DNA of 64,000 nt, from the NCBI RefSeq assembly GCF_013367775.1, contig NZ_CP055157.1, forward strand, positions 124,001 to 188,000. The letters run 5' to 3'. Origin of the DNA: Microbulbifer sp. YPW1 (GTDB lineage Bacteria > Pseudomonadota > Gammaproteobacteria > Pseudomonadales > Cellvibrionaceae). Shown piece by piece: positions 46,075-55,361 of the stretch. The notes under the pieces are model-generated. The model was not told the origin of the DNA, made no database searches, and worked only from the letters and a program-made list of their open reading frames with translations. Both the position numbers and the translations under genes were made by a program. How positions within the stretch are numbered: position 1 is the stretch's first letter; each line of letters begins with the position of its first letter.

Positions 46075-46506
46075 ATGAACCTGGCTTACCTGGTCACTCC
46101 TTTCATAGCTTGGCTTATTGCCGGCTCATTGAAGTTTACAATCAACAGCATTAGAGCAAAGCAACTTGCCTTTGGCTTGATTGGCTACGGCGGTTTACCC
46201 AGTAATCACAGCGCGATTGTCAGTAGTATGGCGACCTTGATTGCGCTGCAAGAAGGTATTGATCACCCGGCCTTTGGTGTAGCTATCACGCTAGCATTTA
46301 TCGTCGTTCTTGATGCAGGCAGTCTGCGCCGGCAAGTAGGTATACATGCAGCGTCAATTAACCAAATACAGGCGGATCGAGGAGTGCTCAATAGAGCATT
46401 GAGAGAACGAATGGGACATTCCCGAACAGAAATCTTAGCGGGAGTTCTTACAGGTATAGCTAGCGCAACCACGATCAATTACACCCAGACAGCATTTACT
46501 GTTTAA
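46075..46506 (+). CDS. Divergent PAP2 family (DUF212/YuiD) membrane protein, candidate phosphatase
   Basis: The 143-residue membrane protein has the DUF212 signatures GGLPSNHSA (39-47) and LRRQVGIHA (84-92), both PAP2-like phosphatase motifs. It follows the UbiA gene by eight bases. The pathway needs a phosphatase to remove the 5-phosphate from polyprenyl-phospho-phosphoribose; in mycobacteria a PAP2 protein (Rv3807c) is the candidate. I infer that this protein does that job here. Confidence 0.82.
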   Translation: MNLAYLVTPFIAWLIAGSLKFTINSIRAKQLAFGLIGYGGLPSNHSAIVSSMATLIALQEGIDHPAFGVAITLAFIVVLDAGSLRRQVGIHAASINQIQADRGVLNRALRERMGHSRTEILAGVLTGIASATTINYTQTAFTV

Positions 46507-46725
46507 CCTAATCGCAATCAAGCTCCCATATACCCAACCTCGCGCCTGCTGAAATCTATACGCAAATTACGTCAGCCCCACCAACAACCTAAGGTATTGA
46601 GATGACCAAGAGCTTCCTCAGCTGCATAACCTTCGAGCACAAGTGTAATCATGAGCAGCATGTCATGAGCCTGCTGCCTCACTACAAAATGAAACTAAAC
46701 CGGCAACGATTTAACCTTCAACCCT

Positions 46726-48417
46726 CTAATAAACTATAGGAACCCCTATAATAGGCTCTCCGGTTAACTTCCACGTGACGGCATGGCCATGCGGCACACC
46801 GAGACAGGTGGTCATATCATTTTTAATAAAAGGCACACCTGACAACTCCACATTATCCCGATCGAAGCTTTCAGATAGATGCTTGTATCCGCCTGTGTTA
46901 AGCCTCCAAATTGCCCCCAATCTCTCGGGAGTAAATAATGGAGAGGCAACTGCCAAACGAACATCCTCATATAGAGCTTTTACCTCAGAATCCACTATCA
47001 AATTTTCCTGCTTTACGATGGTGTCAACATACCCTTTAGGGAACGCACGCTCGTAATGGCCAACCCTTGTATTTGAGCGAGCAGGAAGTCGGGCAAGCAG
47101 CGGATCAGCTAGCGCCAGCGGATCCAACCAATAAACACTCGGCCCGGCGGAAAAACCAACCATTCCGATCGCGCAGCGAACAAAAACCCCTTCTTGCCCA
47201 CGCAATAGCCTACCTTCAATCAACCAAGGATGCGCAGGACCTCGATTGATAAGTGCAGGTTTTAAACCAGTCCCCCTGTAATAAAAAGCACGCTCATCAG
47301 CTATACCGCTAGAGTTAATATGCTGAGACATAAACGTAACAGGAGAAAATAAGGTTTTAGTCAAGACACTCGATACAGCAAGAAGGAGAGGCAAGCAGAA
47401 CAGCAAAAATGATGGAGCAGCTACGACAATTAGAATACAAGTGGCCAACACTACCGAGGAGCTAAAAAAGCGCCCCGCCATATAATCCCCTCCAACATAA
47501 AAGTAATAAGGGAACCAAAGGGCTAAACCTAGAGAAAAAGGGCGAAGTTTCTCATGAAATAAACCCAGTGCCGCACCCGTCAAGAGAAGAAATAAGGAGA
47601 AAGGATCATTTAAAAAAAGCCACTTGAGCCCACCCCAGGCAGAGCTGACACCCTCAGACCAAGGGACACTCCCTCCGACTTTAGCCAATGCAGTATTGGG
47701 CACCGGAGCCCCATAATAAAACAAAGAAAATACAACCCACAAGATAGCGGGAGCCCCGCCAATCAAGGCATACTTTAACGACCTATCTTCAAAAACAGTC
47801 AGCAAGAGCAGGGGAAAAACTAAAATTAACGTATCAGGCCTGCACAAAAAAAGCATCGACGCAATAAAAAATACGGCATAGCTTTTTTGCCCCCCCCATC
47901 CCCTCAAACTAATTGCGAAAATCGAAACGATTAGAAAGTGCGTCAAAGGGTTCTCCAACCCAGAGCTAGAGTAATCGACAAACGACCTAGAGAACAAAAG
48001 AAAAGATATTACTATTACGTGTAGCAGGGAAAAGTTAACTGAAAGCCTCAACATCAAAACTAATGTTAGACAAAGCAAGACGAAAGACAACAAAAGGCTA
48101 ACGTAATAAGGATTATCAAAAACTGCTGCCGAGCCGAACAACATTGCAAACCACAAAGGGTGCGTGTATACCTGAACCCGCTCACCGGGATTCCAGGTCA
48201 GCCCGTAACCATTCAATGCATTGTCAACAACCCTAAAAGTAATATACGCATCCTCTGCCACCCACGCAGTATTAAAAAAAGCTAGCGAAAAAAGTAACAA
48301 TAAACAAATAGCAACAGCTAATCTCGAGCTTCCAGTTAACGGCTTATCCAACACTCCACCACCGAAAAAAGCAGAACTTATACCCACCCTAAGACTTGCT
48401 AACAAAATATTCCCCAA
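46726..48417 (-). CDS. GT-C fold membrane glycosyltransferase, candidate arabinofuranosyltransferase
   Basis: The 563-residue protein has about 10 membrane segments in its first 370 residues and a large soluble C-terminal part. The first periplasmic loop has VAEDAYITFR (53-62) and WNPGERVQVYTHPLWF (75-90), the acidic and THPLW-type signatures of AftB-like GT-C enzymes. These use polyprenyl-phospho-sugars as donors. Base composition is more A/T-rich than the core genome. The frame opens at TTG 48417 and the true start is unsure. It converges on the UbiA/DUF212 pair. Confidence 0.78.
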   Translation of the reverse strand: MGNILLASLRVGISSAFFGGGVLDKPLTGSSRLAVAICLLLLFSLAFFNTAWVAEDAYITFRVVDNALNGYGLTWNPGERVQVYTHPLWFAMLFGSAAVFDNPYYVSLLLSFVLLCLTLVLMLRLSVNFSLLHVIVISFLLFSRSFVDYSSSGLENPLTHFLIVSIFAISLRGWGGQKSYAVFFIASMLFLCRPDTLILVFPLLLLTVFEDRSLKYALIGGAPAILWVVFSLFYYGAPVPNTALAKVGGSVPWSEGVSSAWGGLKWLFLNDPFSLFLLLTGAALGLFHEKLRPFSLGLALWFPYYFYVGGDYMAGRFFSSSVVLATCILIVVAAPSFLLFCLPLLLAVSSVLTKTLFSPVTFMSQHINSSGIADERAFYYRGTGLKPALINRGPAHPWLIEGRLLRGQEGVFVRCAIGMVGFSAGPSVYWLDPLALADPLLARLPARSNTRVGHYERAFPKGYVDTIVKQENLIVDSEVKALYEDVRLAVASPLFTPERLGAIWRLNTGGYKHLSESFDRDNVELSGVPFIKNDMTTCLGVPHGHAVTWKLTGEPIIGVPIVY

Positions 48418-48580
48418 CTTTACCCATCATTTCGCGGCCTGAGTTATAGATAGACATTTAAAGCCGCTAGGCTCTTCTTCAAAGAGCCAACTCCATTCAC
48501 CGTTTACGACCCTAGCAAAAATATCAGAGAGGCAAACAATCAAGCCCAAGATTTCGAAACTGACCACCGCTGTCACTTCG

Positions 48581-50347
48581 CTATAAATATTTACTTACTG
48601 ACACCCCAAGCTCTTCGGACAGCATCTTAATACTCTCCTCTCTATCCAAACCGGATACGACCTCCATTGCCCTTAGAATCTGCCTCTTCACTAAAGGTTC
48701 ATCACTTTGACTAATCGCGATCTTTGCAGAAAGAATTATGCCCTTTAGGTTTCCTGGTTCGATTTGTAAGGCAGCCTCCACCAGCCCCTCAGCTTTATTC
48801 AAACGTCCTTCGGCGGGATTATTGAAATACATAGTCGCAATATTTAAGTAAATACTGGCCACTCTTTTATCATAGCCGCTAAAGCCTTGAACATAAAAAT
48901 CCGCCATGACTATTTCATACAATTTCTCAGAAACGGCAACATCGCCTTTCTCTGCAAAGCAGCCAGCTATAGTTGTGAGCAAGGGAAGCGTGCCATTGTT
49001 GTTTTTAAAATCTGGAAAAGCTTCTCTCAAAACCACCTCACACTCTCCATGTGAGGCCAATGCCGCATAGTAATTTGTTTTAGCAGTCGCCGAGCTAGGC
49101 TTTATTGACTTAACCCAATGCCAGAATGTGTAATCGTTAACCCAGAATGGAGTAACACTCCGGGTAACAGCGATAAGGAGAAGAACAACCAGACCACTTG
49201 CAAACCACGCGCCAGGGGTAAATCGTATCGACACCTTCCCAATCACAATCGCCAGCCCCAACAATGCGACCATAAGTGGGAAATATATGAACCGGAGATG
49301 GGCAAAGTTATCCCCAATGGACATCGGCATCAGATGAAGCACAGGAAAAATTGACGCCAAGAATAGCGCAAGTGGTAGCAAGATATTCCACTTACGCTTC
49401 AAAGCCGCGAAAGTGACGGTCATTATCAAGAGAGACCCTGCCGCAAAATAAACAAAATCGGTATTACTTGAAAATACCAACTTTGAATCAACAGGGTTGA
49501 CAGGCGATATATCCCAAACCGGATACAGCAAATGCAATATATAGTACCCGATCGCTTTCACAATCAACCCTACTCTAAACGCAACACCTTCAGAATAAAG
49601 ATCAACCCCGCTGGGAATGTACAAATACCCGAGAGTAAAATAGCGAATTAACAGGTAGGTTATTCCCGCAAAAAAGCATGCAGTATAAGTGCAGACCAAA
49701 CGCTTCCGTTCAGACAACTCTTTCCAATTTAGCAGCCCCGCTTTCATTAGAAAAAAGTGCCACACGGGAAAAATCAGGACAAAAGCCGCGGCCATTTCCT
49801 TTGTAAGCGCCGCACAAAGATATAAGAAAAATATAAGGACAAGTCTCACCGAAGTTGATCTGGCGCGAAAATCAACCAGGAAAAGTAAAATAGCAAAAGT
49901 GGCAAAAAGCCCATCAAATATTCCAGAAATCCACGCCACAACCTCTGTGGTCACAGGATTTACGGCGAAAAATAAAGCAGCAATAAGGGCAACAGGTACT
50001 CGAAAGGAGCTATTCTTTAGCAATATGAGAAGCAGAGAAAATAGTAATAAGGTGTTTGCCAAGTGTATACAAAGCAACAACCAGTGATAAGGTGAGGCAC
50101 TTACAGCATCATCCCCCACCAAATACAATACAATTAGAGGTAGAGGTCGATAGTAGTTCTGCGATACAAAGAACGGGCTTTGTAAAGCCTGCAAAAACAG
50201 ATCGAAATTATGGAAGTACAATTCCGATTTTAGAAATTGATTATCATCCCATACAAACCCGAACCCCGTAACCGGCAGCCATACTAAAAGGGTAATTATT
50301 GCCAGTATACTCGCAGCTATAACTGTCTTATTTTTTTCAAACACCAT
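48581..50347 (-). CDS. GT-C membrane glycosyltransferase with C-terminal TPR-like region (TMTC-like)
   Basis: From ATG 50347 (GAGG eight bases before) the protein is 588 residues. The N-terminal 430 residues carry about 11 membrane segments with VWDDNQFL in the first loop and NPVTTEVVAWISG, as in TMTC/O-mannosyltransferase-like GT-C enzymes. The last 150 residues look like TPR-type helical repeats, a possible acceptor-binding platform. It lies directly downstream of pilA, the usual place for a pilin glycosyltransferase. The sequence is A/T-rich, suggesting transfer. Confidence 0.75.
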   Translation of the reverse strand: MVFEKNKTVIAASILAIITLLVWLPVTGFGFVWDDNQFLKSELYFHNFDLFLQALQSPFFVSQNYYRPLPLIVLYLVGDDAVSASPYHWLLLCIHLANTLLLFSLLLILLKNSSFRVPVALIAALFFAVNPVTTEVVAWISGIFDGLFATFAILLFLVDFRARSTSVRLVLIFFLYLCAALTKEMAAAFVLIFPVWHFFLMKAGLLNWKELSERKRLVCTYTACFFAGITYLLIRYFTLGYLYIPSGVDLYSEGVAFRVGLIVKAIGYYILHLLYPVWDISPVNPVDSKLVFSSNTDFVYFAAGSLLIMTVTFAALKRKWNILLPLALFLASIFPVLHLMPMSIGDNFAHLRFIYFPLMVALLGLAIVIGKVSIRFTPGAWFASGLVVLLLIAVTRSVTPFWVNDYTFWHWVKSIKPSSATAKTNYYAALASHGECEVVLREAFPDFKNNNGTLPLLTTIAGCFAEKGDVAVSEKLYEIVMADFYVQGFSGYDKRVASIYLNIATMYFNNPAEGRLNKAEGLVEAALQIEPGNLKGIILSAKIAISQSDEPLVKRQILRAMEVVSGLDREESIKMLSEELGVSVSKYL

Positions 50348-50368
50348 CCGCAAAACCTCACCGCAAAC

Positions 50369-50393
50369 AAAAAAGGGCTCCGTAGAGCCCTTT
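50369..50393 (-). terminator. Terminator after pilA
   Basis: On the minus strand AAAGGGCTC/GAGCCCTTT forms a 9-bp stem with a 4-base loop, followed by TTTTTTGTTTG. It would cap most pilA transcripts while letting some read into the glycosyltransferase gene. Confidence 0.9.
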
Positions 50394-50419
50394 ATATCTT
50401 ACAACTGCTACGTCAAAGA

Positions 50420-50857
50420 TTAACGGCAGTTTGCCGGCAAGAACTTTTCTTCAACGGTAGAACTGTTACAGGCCCACTTAACACCAGTTGCGGCATTACC
50501 AGTACCTACCATGACCAGGTTACCACTTGCCTGACTATTGCCGATACCGGAAGTATCGATGGCATAAGTAATAGTGGCCATCGTTCCACTACCAGTGAAC
50601 GCAATACTAGACACATAATTGCTCTGGGCTGCAGAGGTATTTACACCGGCAGCATCGGCATCGGTAGGCATAGTACCCATTGACACGAAATATTCAGACA
50701 CAGAGGTCTTGCTTGCTGCAGCCAAGCCCATTACTTCGGACATTTTGGCTCGGGTGGTGTAATCCTGGTACGCAGGCAGTGCTACCGCGGCCAGAATACC
50801 AATGATCGCAACCACGATCATCAATTCAATAAGAGTAAAGCCCTGTTGCTTTTTCAT
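50420..50857 (-). CDS. pilA: Type IV major pilin
   Basis: The 145-residue prepilin (ATG 50857, GGAG nine bases before) has a 6-residue leader ending in Gly, then [20 protein letters not shown], with the essential Glu at mature position 5. Cys 130 and Cys 144 frame a C-terminal disulfide loop of the Pseudomonas group. The mature protein is rich in Ser, Thr, Gly and Ala, with many possible O-glycosylation sites. Its gene neighbours a GT-C enzyme and the pilB-pilC-pilD cluster. Confidence 0.95.
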   Translation of the reverse strand: MKKQQGFTLIELMIVVAIIGILAAVALPAYQDYTTRAKMSEVMGLAAASKTSVSEYFVSMGTMPTDADAAGVNTSAAQSNYVSSIAFTGSGTMATITYAIDTSGIGNSQASGNLVMVGTGNAATGVKWACNSSTVEEKFLPANCR

Positions 50858-51371
50858 TGTAACCGTCTCCATACAGACTGTTGTTTTAAGATGAAATCCC
50901 GTGAGGAAGTCGGCTGTTACAATACCGGCAATGTGGCAAAACGCGCAAGCGGGTAAATTGCCTACACAATGCAGTTTGAGAGGAAAGTCATATCCAGAGC
51001 GGTTAATTGTTAGACAAAACTAGCAATTATCATGCAACCCTTGAAAGCCGGTGACACAAATTGTCAGGCCAGCCTAGCGACGACCGATATTTTGCTTTCG
51101 TTTCTTTTGCTGGTCACAAAGCCACGAGGCAGATTGCCCAACCCATTGGATCAAATCTTCAGAAAAAGCTGAGCAGGTGATTTGCACATTCAGAAGATGC
51201 CCAGTTCACAGGCTACGGCAATGGCTCCTCGGGATCATTGGCTGGCGGATACTTATTCGCTATATTGGCATACCTGCCAGTGACCAGTGGCAAATTCCCT
51301 TTACTGGCCGGCACTTAAGAACAAAATTTAAACAAAGATAATACATTCGGTACTCATACTAACGGTCCCCC
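50858..51371. other. Intergenic region between pilA and pilB
   Basis: This 514-base stretch must hold promoters for pilA (-) and pilB (+). A GG-N10-GC arrangement on the minus strand near 50950-50970 loosely resembles a sigma-54 site, the usual pilA control, but matches only half the consensus. No RNA gene or coding frame is supported. Confidence 0.4.
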
Positions 51372-53084
51372 ATGAGCAGCACTCCACTGAGCGGCCTGGC
51401 CAAGCGGCTGGTTTCTGACAATGCTATCGATGAGGCTACTGCCCAGTCGGCGATCAAGGCGGCCAAACGTGAGGGGCAGACCTTTGCCCAGCACGCGGTG
51501 GAGGCCAAACTGGTCAAGAGCCGAGATCTGGCCAATATCGCATCAACGGCATTTGGTAGCCCCCTGTTTGACCTTTCGAGCTACAACTTTGACCTCCTTC
51601 CCAAGGATGTTGTTGACGAAAAGTTGATCAGCAAGCACTTTGCGCTCCCTCTTTATAAGCGCGGCAACCGGCTTTTTGTCGCAGTAGCAGACCCCACCAA
51701 TCTCGCAGGCCTGGACGAAATCAACTTCAACACCGGCCTGAACACCGATGCCATCCTGGTAGAAACGGACAAGCTGGCCAAAGCCATCGAAAGTTATCTT
51801 GCTAATAGTGGCGACATAGGCGGTGGCCTGGAAGGGTTGGACGATGAGGACCTGGACAGTCTGGATGTTGAGAGCGGGGAAAACCGGCAGGATGACGATA
51901 AGGACCCCGGAGGGGATGAGGCCCCAGTTGTACGTTTTGTAAACAAGGTGCTATTGGATGCGATCCGTACCGGGGCGTCCGACATACACTTTGAGCCCTA
52001 TGAAAAGCTTTATCGGGTACGCCTGCGCACCGACGGCGTACTTCATGAAGTCGCCCGTCCACCCATCCAGTTGGCGACCCGGATCTCTGCCCGCTTGAAA
52101 GTTATGTCCAAAATGGACATTTCTGAGCGCCGGGTACCCCAGGACGGCCGTATCAAGATGAAGCTGTCCAAGACCAAGGCCATCGACTTCCGGGTAAACA
52201 GCCTCCCGACTCTTTGGGGAGAAAAGATCGTTCTGCGGATACTCGACCCCTCTTCTGCCAAGCTGGGCATCGATGCTCTCGGCTACGAAGAGAGCCAGAA
52301 AAAGATCTATATGGATGCTCTTGCGCAGCCGCAGGGCATGATCCTGGTGACCGGCCCTACCGGCTCCGGAAAAACCGTATCGCTATACACAGGCCTGAAT
52401 ATTCTGAACACCCCGGAGCGCAATATCTCCACGGCGGAAGACCCGGTAGAAATCAACCTGGAGGGTATTAATCAGGTAAACGTCTCCAACAAGGTGGGAC
52501 TTAACTTCGCTGAGGCGCTGCGCTCCTTTCTGCGTCAGGACCCGGATATTGTGATGGTGGGGGAGATTCGGGACTTGGAAACGGCAGAAATCGCCATCAA
52601 GGCGGCACAGACCGGGCACCTTGTACTCTCTACCCTTCACACTAACTCGGCCCCGGAAACCCTGACGCGACTGATGAATATGGGGGTTCCGACTTTCAAT
52701 ATCGCGACGTCTGTCAGTGTCATTATCGCCCAGCGTCTTGCACGACGGCTCTGCGGCGAGTGCAAGAAGCCGGTAGAGTTACCCGAGGAGGTATTGAAGG
52801 AGGAGGGTTTCGATACGGTCACCATCCCCGAAAGCGAGTGGCATATATTCCAGCCCGTCGGTTGCGAGCACTGTTCGAAAGGCTACAAGGGGCGCGTCGG
52901 CGTGTATGAAGTGGTTCGCATCACCGACGGAATCTCGCGCATTATAATGGAGGGTGGCAACTCCATTGAGATTGCCGACCAGGCCAGGAAAGAAGGCTTC
53001 AACAACCTCCGTACTTCTGCGCTGCGGAAGGTAGTAATGGGGGTTACAAGCCTTGAGGAAGCTAACCGGGTAACGAAAGATTAA
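51372..53084 (+). CDS. pilB: Type IV pilus assembly ATPase PilB
   Basis: The 570-residue extension ATPase has the N-terminal MshEN-type domain, Walker A GPTGSGKT near residue 330, an Asp box (RQDPDIVMVGEIRD), and the zinc tetracysteine CGECKKP/CEHCSKG. It powers pilus polymerisation at the inner membrane. It is first of the pilB-pilC-pilD set. Confidence 0.97.
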   Translation: MSSTPLSGLAKRLVSDNAIDEATAQSAIKAAKREGQTFAQHAVEAKLVKSRDLANIASTAFGSPLFDLSSYNFDLLPKDVVDEKLISKHFALPLYKRGNRLFVAVADPTNLAGLDEINFNTGLNTDAILVETDKLAKAIESYLANSGDIGGGLEGLDDEDLDSLDVESGENRQDDDKDPGGDEAPVVRFVNKVLLDAIRTGASDIHFEPYEKLYRVRLRTDGVLHEVARPPIQLATRISARLKVMSKMDISERRVPQDGRIKMKLSKTKAIDFRVNSLPTLWGEKIVLRILDPSSAKLGIDALGYEESQKKIYMDALAQPQGMILVTGPTGSGKTVSLYTGLNILNTPERNISTAEDPVEINLEGINQVNVSNKVGLNFAEALRSFLRQDPDIVMVGEIRDLETAEIAIKAAQTGHLVLSTLHTNSAPETLTRLMNMGVPTFNIATSVSVIIAQRLARRLCGECKKPVELPEEVLKEEGFDTVTIPESEWHIFQPVGCEHCSKGYKGRVGVYEVVRITDGISRIIMEGGNSIEIADQARKEGFNNLRTSALRKVVMGVTSLEEANRVTKD

Positions 53085-53239
53085 AGCGAGTAATTCGTCA
53101 TCTAAGGCCTAAGCCAGTTACCACTACCACAGTCATAGAGCCGGACACCAAGGCTAGTCCGGAATGGCAACAGAACGAATAATAGAATTTAGTGCGTGGT
53201 CGAATTGACCTCGTTTCCAAGACCAACGGGAATCACACC

Positions 53240-54454
53240 ATGGCCAAAGCCGCCACCGCAGTCGCTTATATTTATAAAGGCGTCGACGCCAAAGGCAATA
53301 AAGTTGAGGGTGAGATCAATAGTACCAACCCTGCGTTGATCAAGGCCCAGCTGCGCCGCCAGGGGATTATTGCCAACAGGGTACAAAAGAAGCCGAAGCC
53401 TTTGTTTGGTGGCAAGAAGAAAGTGAAGCCCGGCGATATTGCTATCTTCACCCGCCAAATGGCGACAATGATGCGGGCCGGTGTGCCGCTGGTGCAGAGC
53501 TTTGAAATTGTAGCCGATGGCCTGGACAACGAGGGGCTGAAAGAGCTCATTTTCAAAATCCGTGATGATGTCGCTTCCGGGACCGCCTTCGCCGACGCCC
53601 TGCGCAGGCACCCGCTCTACTTTGATGACTTGTTCTGTAACCTTGTCGCCTCGGGCGAGCAATCCGGGGCGCTGGAAACAATGCTCGATCGGATCGCAAC
53701 CTACAAAGAAAAGACAGAGTCACTGAAGGCAAAAATCAAAAAGGCCATGACTTACCCTATTGCGGTGGTTGTGGTGGCGATTGTGGTAACGGCTATTCTA
53801 CTCGTAAAAGTTGTGCCGCAATTCGCTGAGACTTTTTCCAGCTTTGGCGCTGATCTGCCAGCCTTCACGCTTTTCGTCCTGGGCCTTTCCGAGTGGATGC
53901 AGGCAAACTGGCTTATCGCTTTTGTAGCACTGGTAGTCGGAGTGGGTGGAACTCTCGAAGCGAAAAAGCGTAACAAGAAAGTCGCCAACTTCTTTGACAA
54001 GCTGATGCTGCGCCTGCCGATTATTGGGCAGATTACCTACAATTCGATTGCCGCTCGCTTCGCTCGAACGCTGTCAACAACCTTCGCCGCGGGCGTTCCT
54101 CTTATTGACGCACTGAAGTCCGTAGCCGGTGCAACCGGGAATGTAGTTTACGAAGTAGATACCCTCAAAATTCGTGATTCTGTTGCAACAGGTATCCCAC
54201 TTAATGGCGCAATGCGAGCATCGGGTCTCTTCCCTACCATGCTGGTACAAATGGCCGCGATTGGTGAAGAGTCTGGCGCGCTGGACGAAATGCTGGCCAA
54301 GGCAGCGGACTTTTATGAAGAGGCTGTTGACAATATGGTCGACAACCTTACAACGCTGATGGAGCCCATGATCATGGCGGTCCTGGGTATTCTGGTTGGC
54401 GGCCTGATGATTGCCATGTACCTCCCCATCTTCCAACTCGGTCAGGTTGTCTAA
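53240..54454 (+). CDS. pilC: Type IV pilus inner-membrane platform protein PilC
   Basis: The 404-residue protein has two T2SF domains (about 65-190 and 270-395) with membrane segments near 170-195, 220-240 and 375-400. MAKAATAVAYIYKG is the standard PilC start; the upstream-open frame is rejected because GGGA sits before ATG 53240. It couples the PilB motor to the growing pilus. Confidence 0.96.
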   Translation: MAKAATAVAYIYKGVDAKGNKVEGEINSTNPALIKAQLRRQGIIANRVQKKPKPLFGGKKKVKPGDIAIFTRQMATMMRAGVPLVQSFEIVADGLDNEGLKELIFKIRDDVASGTAFADALRRHPLYFDDLFCNLVASGEQSGALETMLDRIATYKEKTESLKAKIKKAMTYPIAVVVVAIVVTAILLVKVVPQFAETFSSFGADLPAFTLFVLGLSEWMQANWLIAFVALVVGVGGTLEAKKRNKKVANFFDKLMLRLPIIGQITYNSIAARFARTLSTTFAAGVPLIDALKSVAGATGNVVYEVDTLKIRDSVATGIPLNGAMRASGLFPTMLVQMAAIGEESGALDEMLAKAADFYEEAVDNMVDNLTTLMEPMIMAVLGILVGGLMIAMYLPIFQLGQVV

Positions 54455-54472
54455 TACATAAGAATACTGAGA

Positions 54473-55357
54473 ATGTCAGAATATCTAGTTACCCACCAAG
54501 CGCTGCTAATAAGCAGCGCTTTTATTTTAGGCCTGCTAATCGGCAGCTTCCTCAACGTAGTCATACACCGCCTGCCCATCATGATGGAGCGAGAATACCA
54601 GCGGGATTTCTACAGCTACTTTGAGAAAACACCCTCTGCCGAGGATCAAAAAGAGCTGGCACAGACCTACAACTTGATACTGCCCCACTCCCACTGCCCC
54701 AAGTGCGAGACGGTGATCAAGCCCTGGCAGAATATCCCCATCATTAGCTACCTGCTGCTGCGGGGAAAATGCGGTAACTGCGATGCGCCCATTTCCAAGC
54801 GCTACCCGCTGGTAGAACTGGCCACGGGCATTCTTACTGCCGTGGTGGTTTGGCAACTGGGCTTTACCTGGCAGGCGCTGGCGGGGGTGTTTTTTACCTG
54901 GGCGCTGGTGGCACTGACCGGGATTGATTTCGACAAGCAGCTGCTGCCGGACAATATTACCCTGCCTCTGTTGTGGGCGGGGCTACTGATCAATATCTGG
55001 GGCGTGTTTGCGCCGCTGCAGGATGCGGTGATCGGCGCTATTGCCGGATATCTGGCGCTATGGAGCGTGTTCCATATCTTCAAGCTGGTGACCGGCAAGG
55101 AAGGCATGGGGGCCGGTGATTTCAAGATTCTGGCGGCCATCGGTGCCTGGTTTGGCTGGCAAGTGCTGCCGCTGGTGATCCTGCTCTCAGCCGCGGTCGG
55201 CGCACTGGCAGGTATTCTGTGGACGCTGGTTTCCGGGCGTGACAAGAACCTGCCGATCGCTTTTGGCCCCTACCTGGCCGGCGCGGCCTGGATCGCCATG
55301 TTGTGGGGCGAGCAGATTATGGGCTGGTATTTCCGTGTTTCAGGGATGAGCAGCTAA
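54473..55357 (+). CDS. pilD: Prepilin peptidase/N-methyltransferase PilD
   Basis: The 294-residue membrane protein has the cytoplasmic zinc-binding Cys pairs CPKC and CGNC (about 80-110) for N-methylation, and the two aspartate motifs, GIDFD and GAGDFK, of the A24 peptidase. It removes the leader from PilA and methylates the new N-terminus. Confidence 0.96.
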   Translation: MSEYLVTHQALLISSAFILGLLIGSFLNVVIHRLPIMMEREYQRDFYSYFEKTPSAEDQKELAQTYNLILPHSHCPKCETVIKPWQNIPIISYLLLRGKCGNCDAPISKRYPLVELATGILTAVVVWQLGFTWQALAGVFFTWALVALTGIDFDKQLLPDNITLPLLWAGLLINIWGVFAPLQDAVIGAIAGYLALWSVFHIFKLVTGKEGMGAGDFKILAAIGAWFGWQVLPLVILLSAAVGALAGILWTLVSGRDKNLPIAFGPYLAGAAWIAMLWGEQIMGWYFRVSGMSS

Positions 55358-55361
55358 CGCC

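Noticed and set aside
46602..46739. 45-codon plus-strand frame with AAGG before its ATG
   Set aside because: It is short, overlaps the end of the GT-C gene, and has no recognisable features; it is only a weak small-protein candidate.
50940..50975. Possible sigma-54 promoter for pilA
   Set aside because: GG-N10-GC spacing is present but the flanking bases match only half of the consensus, so it is not called as a feature.
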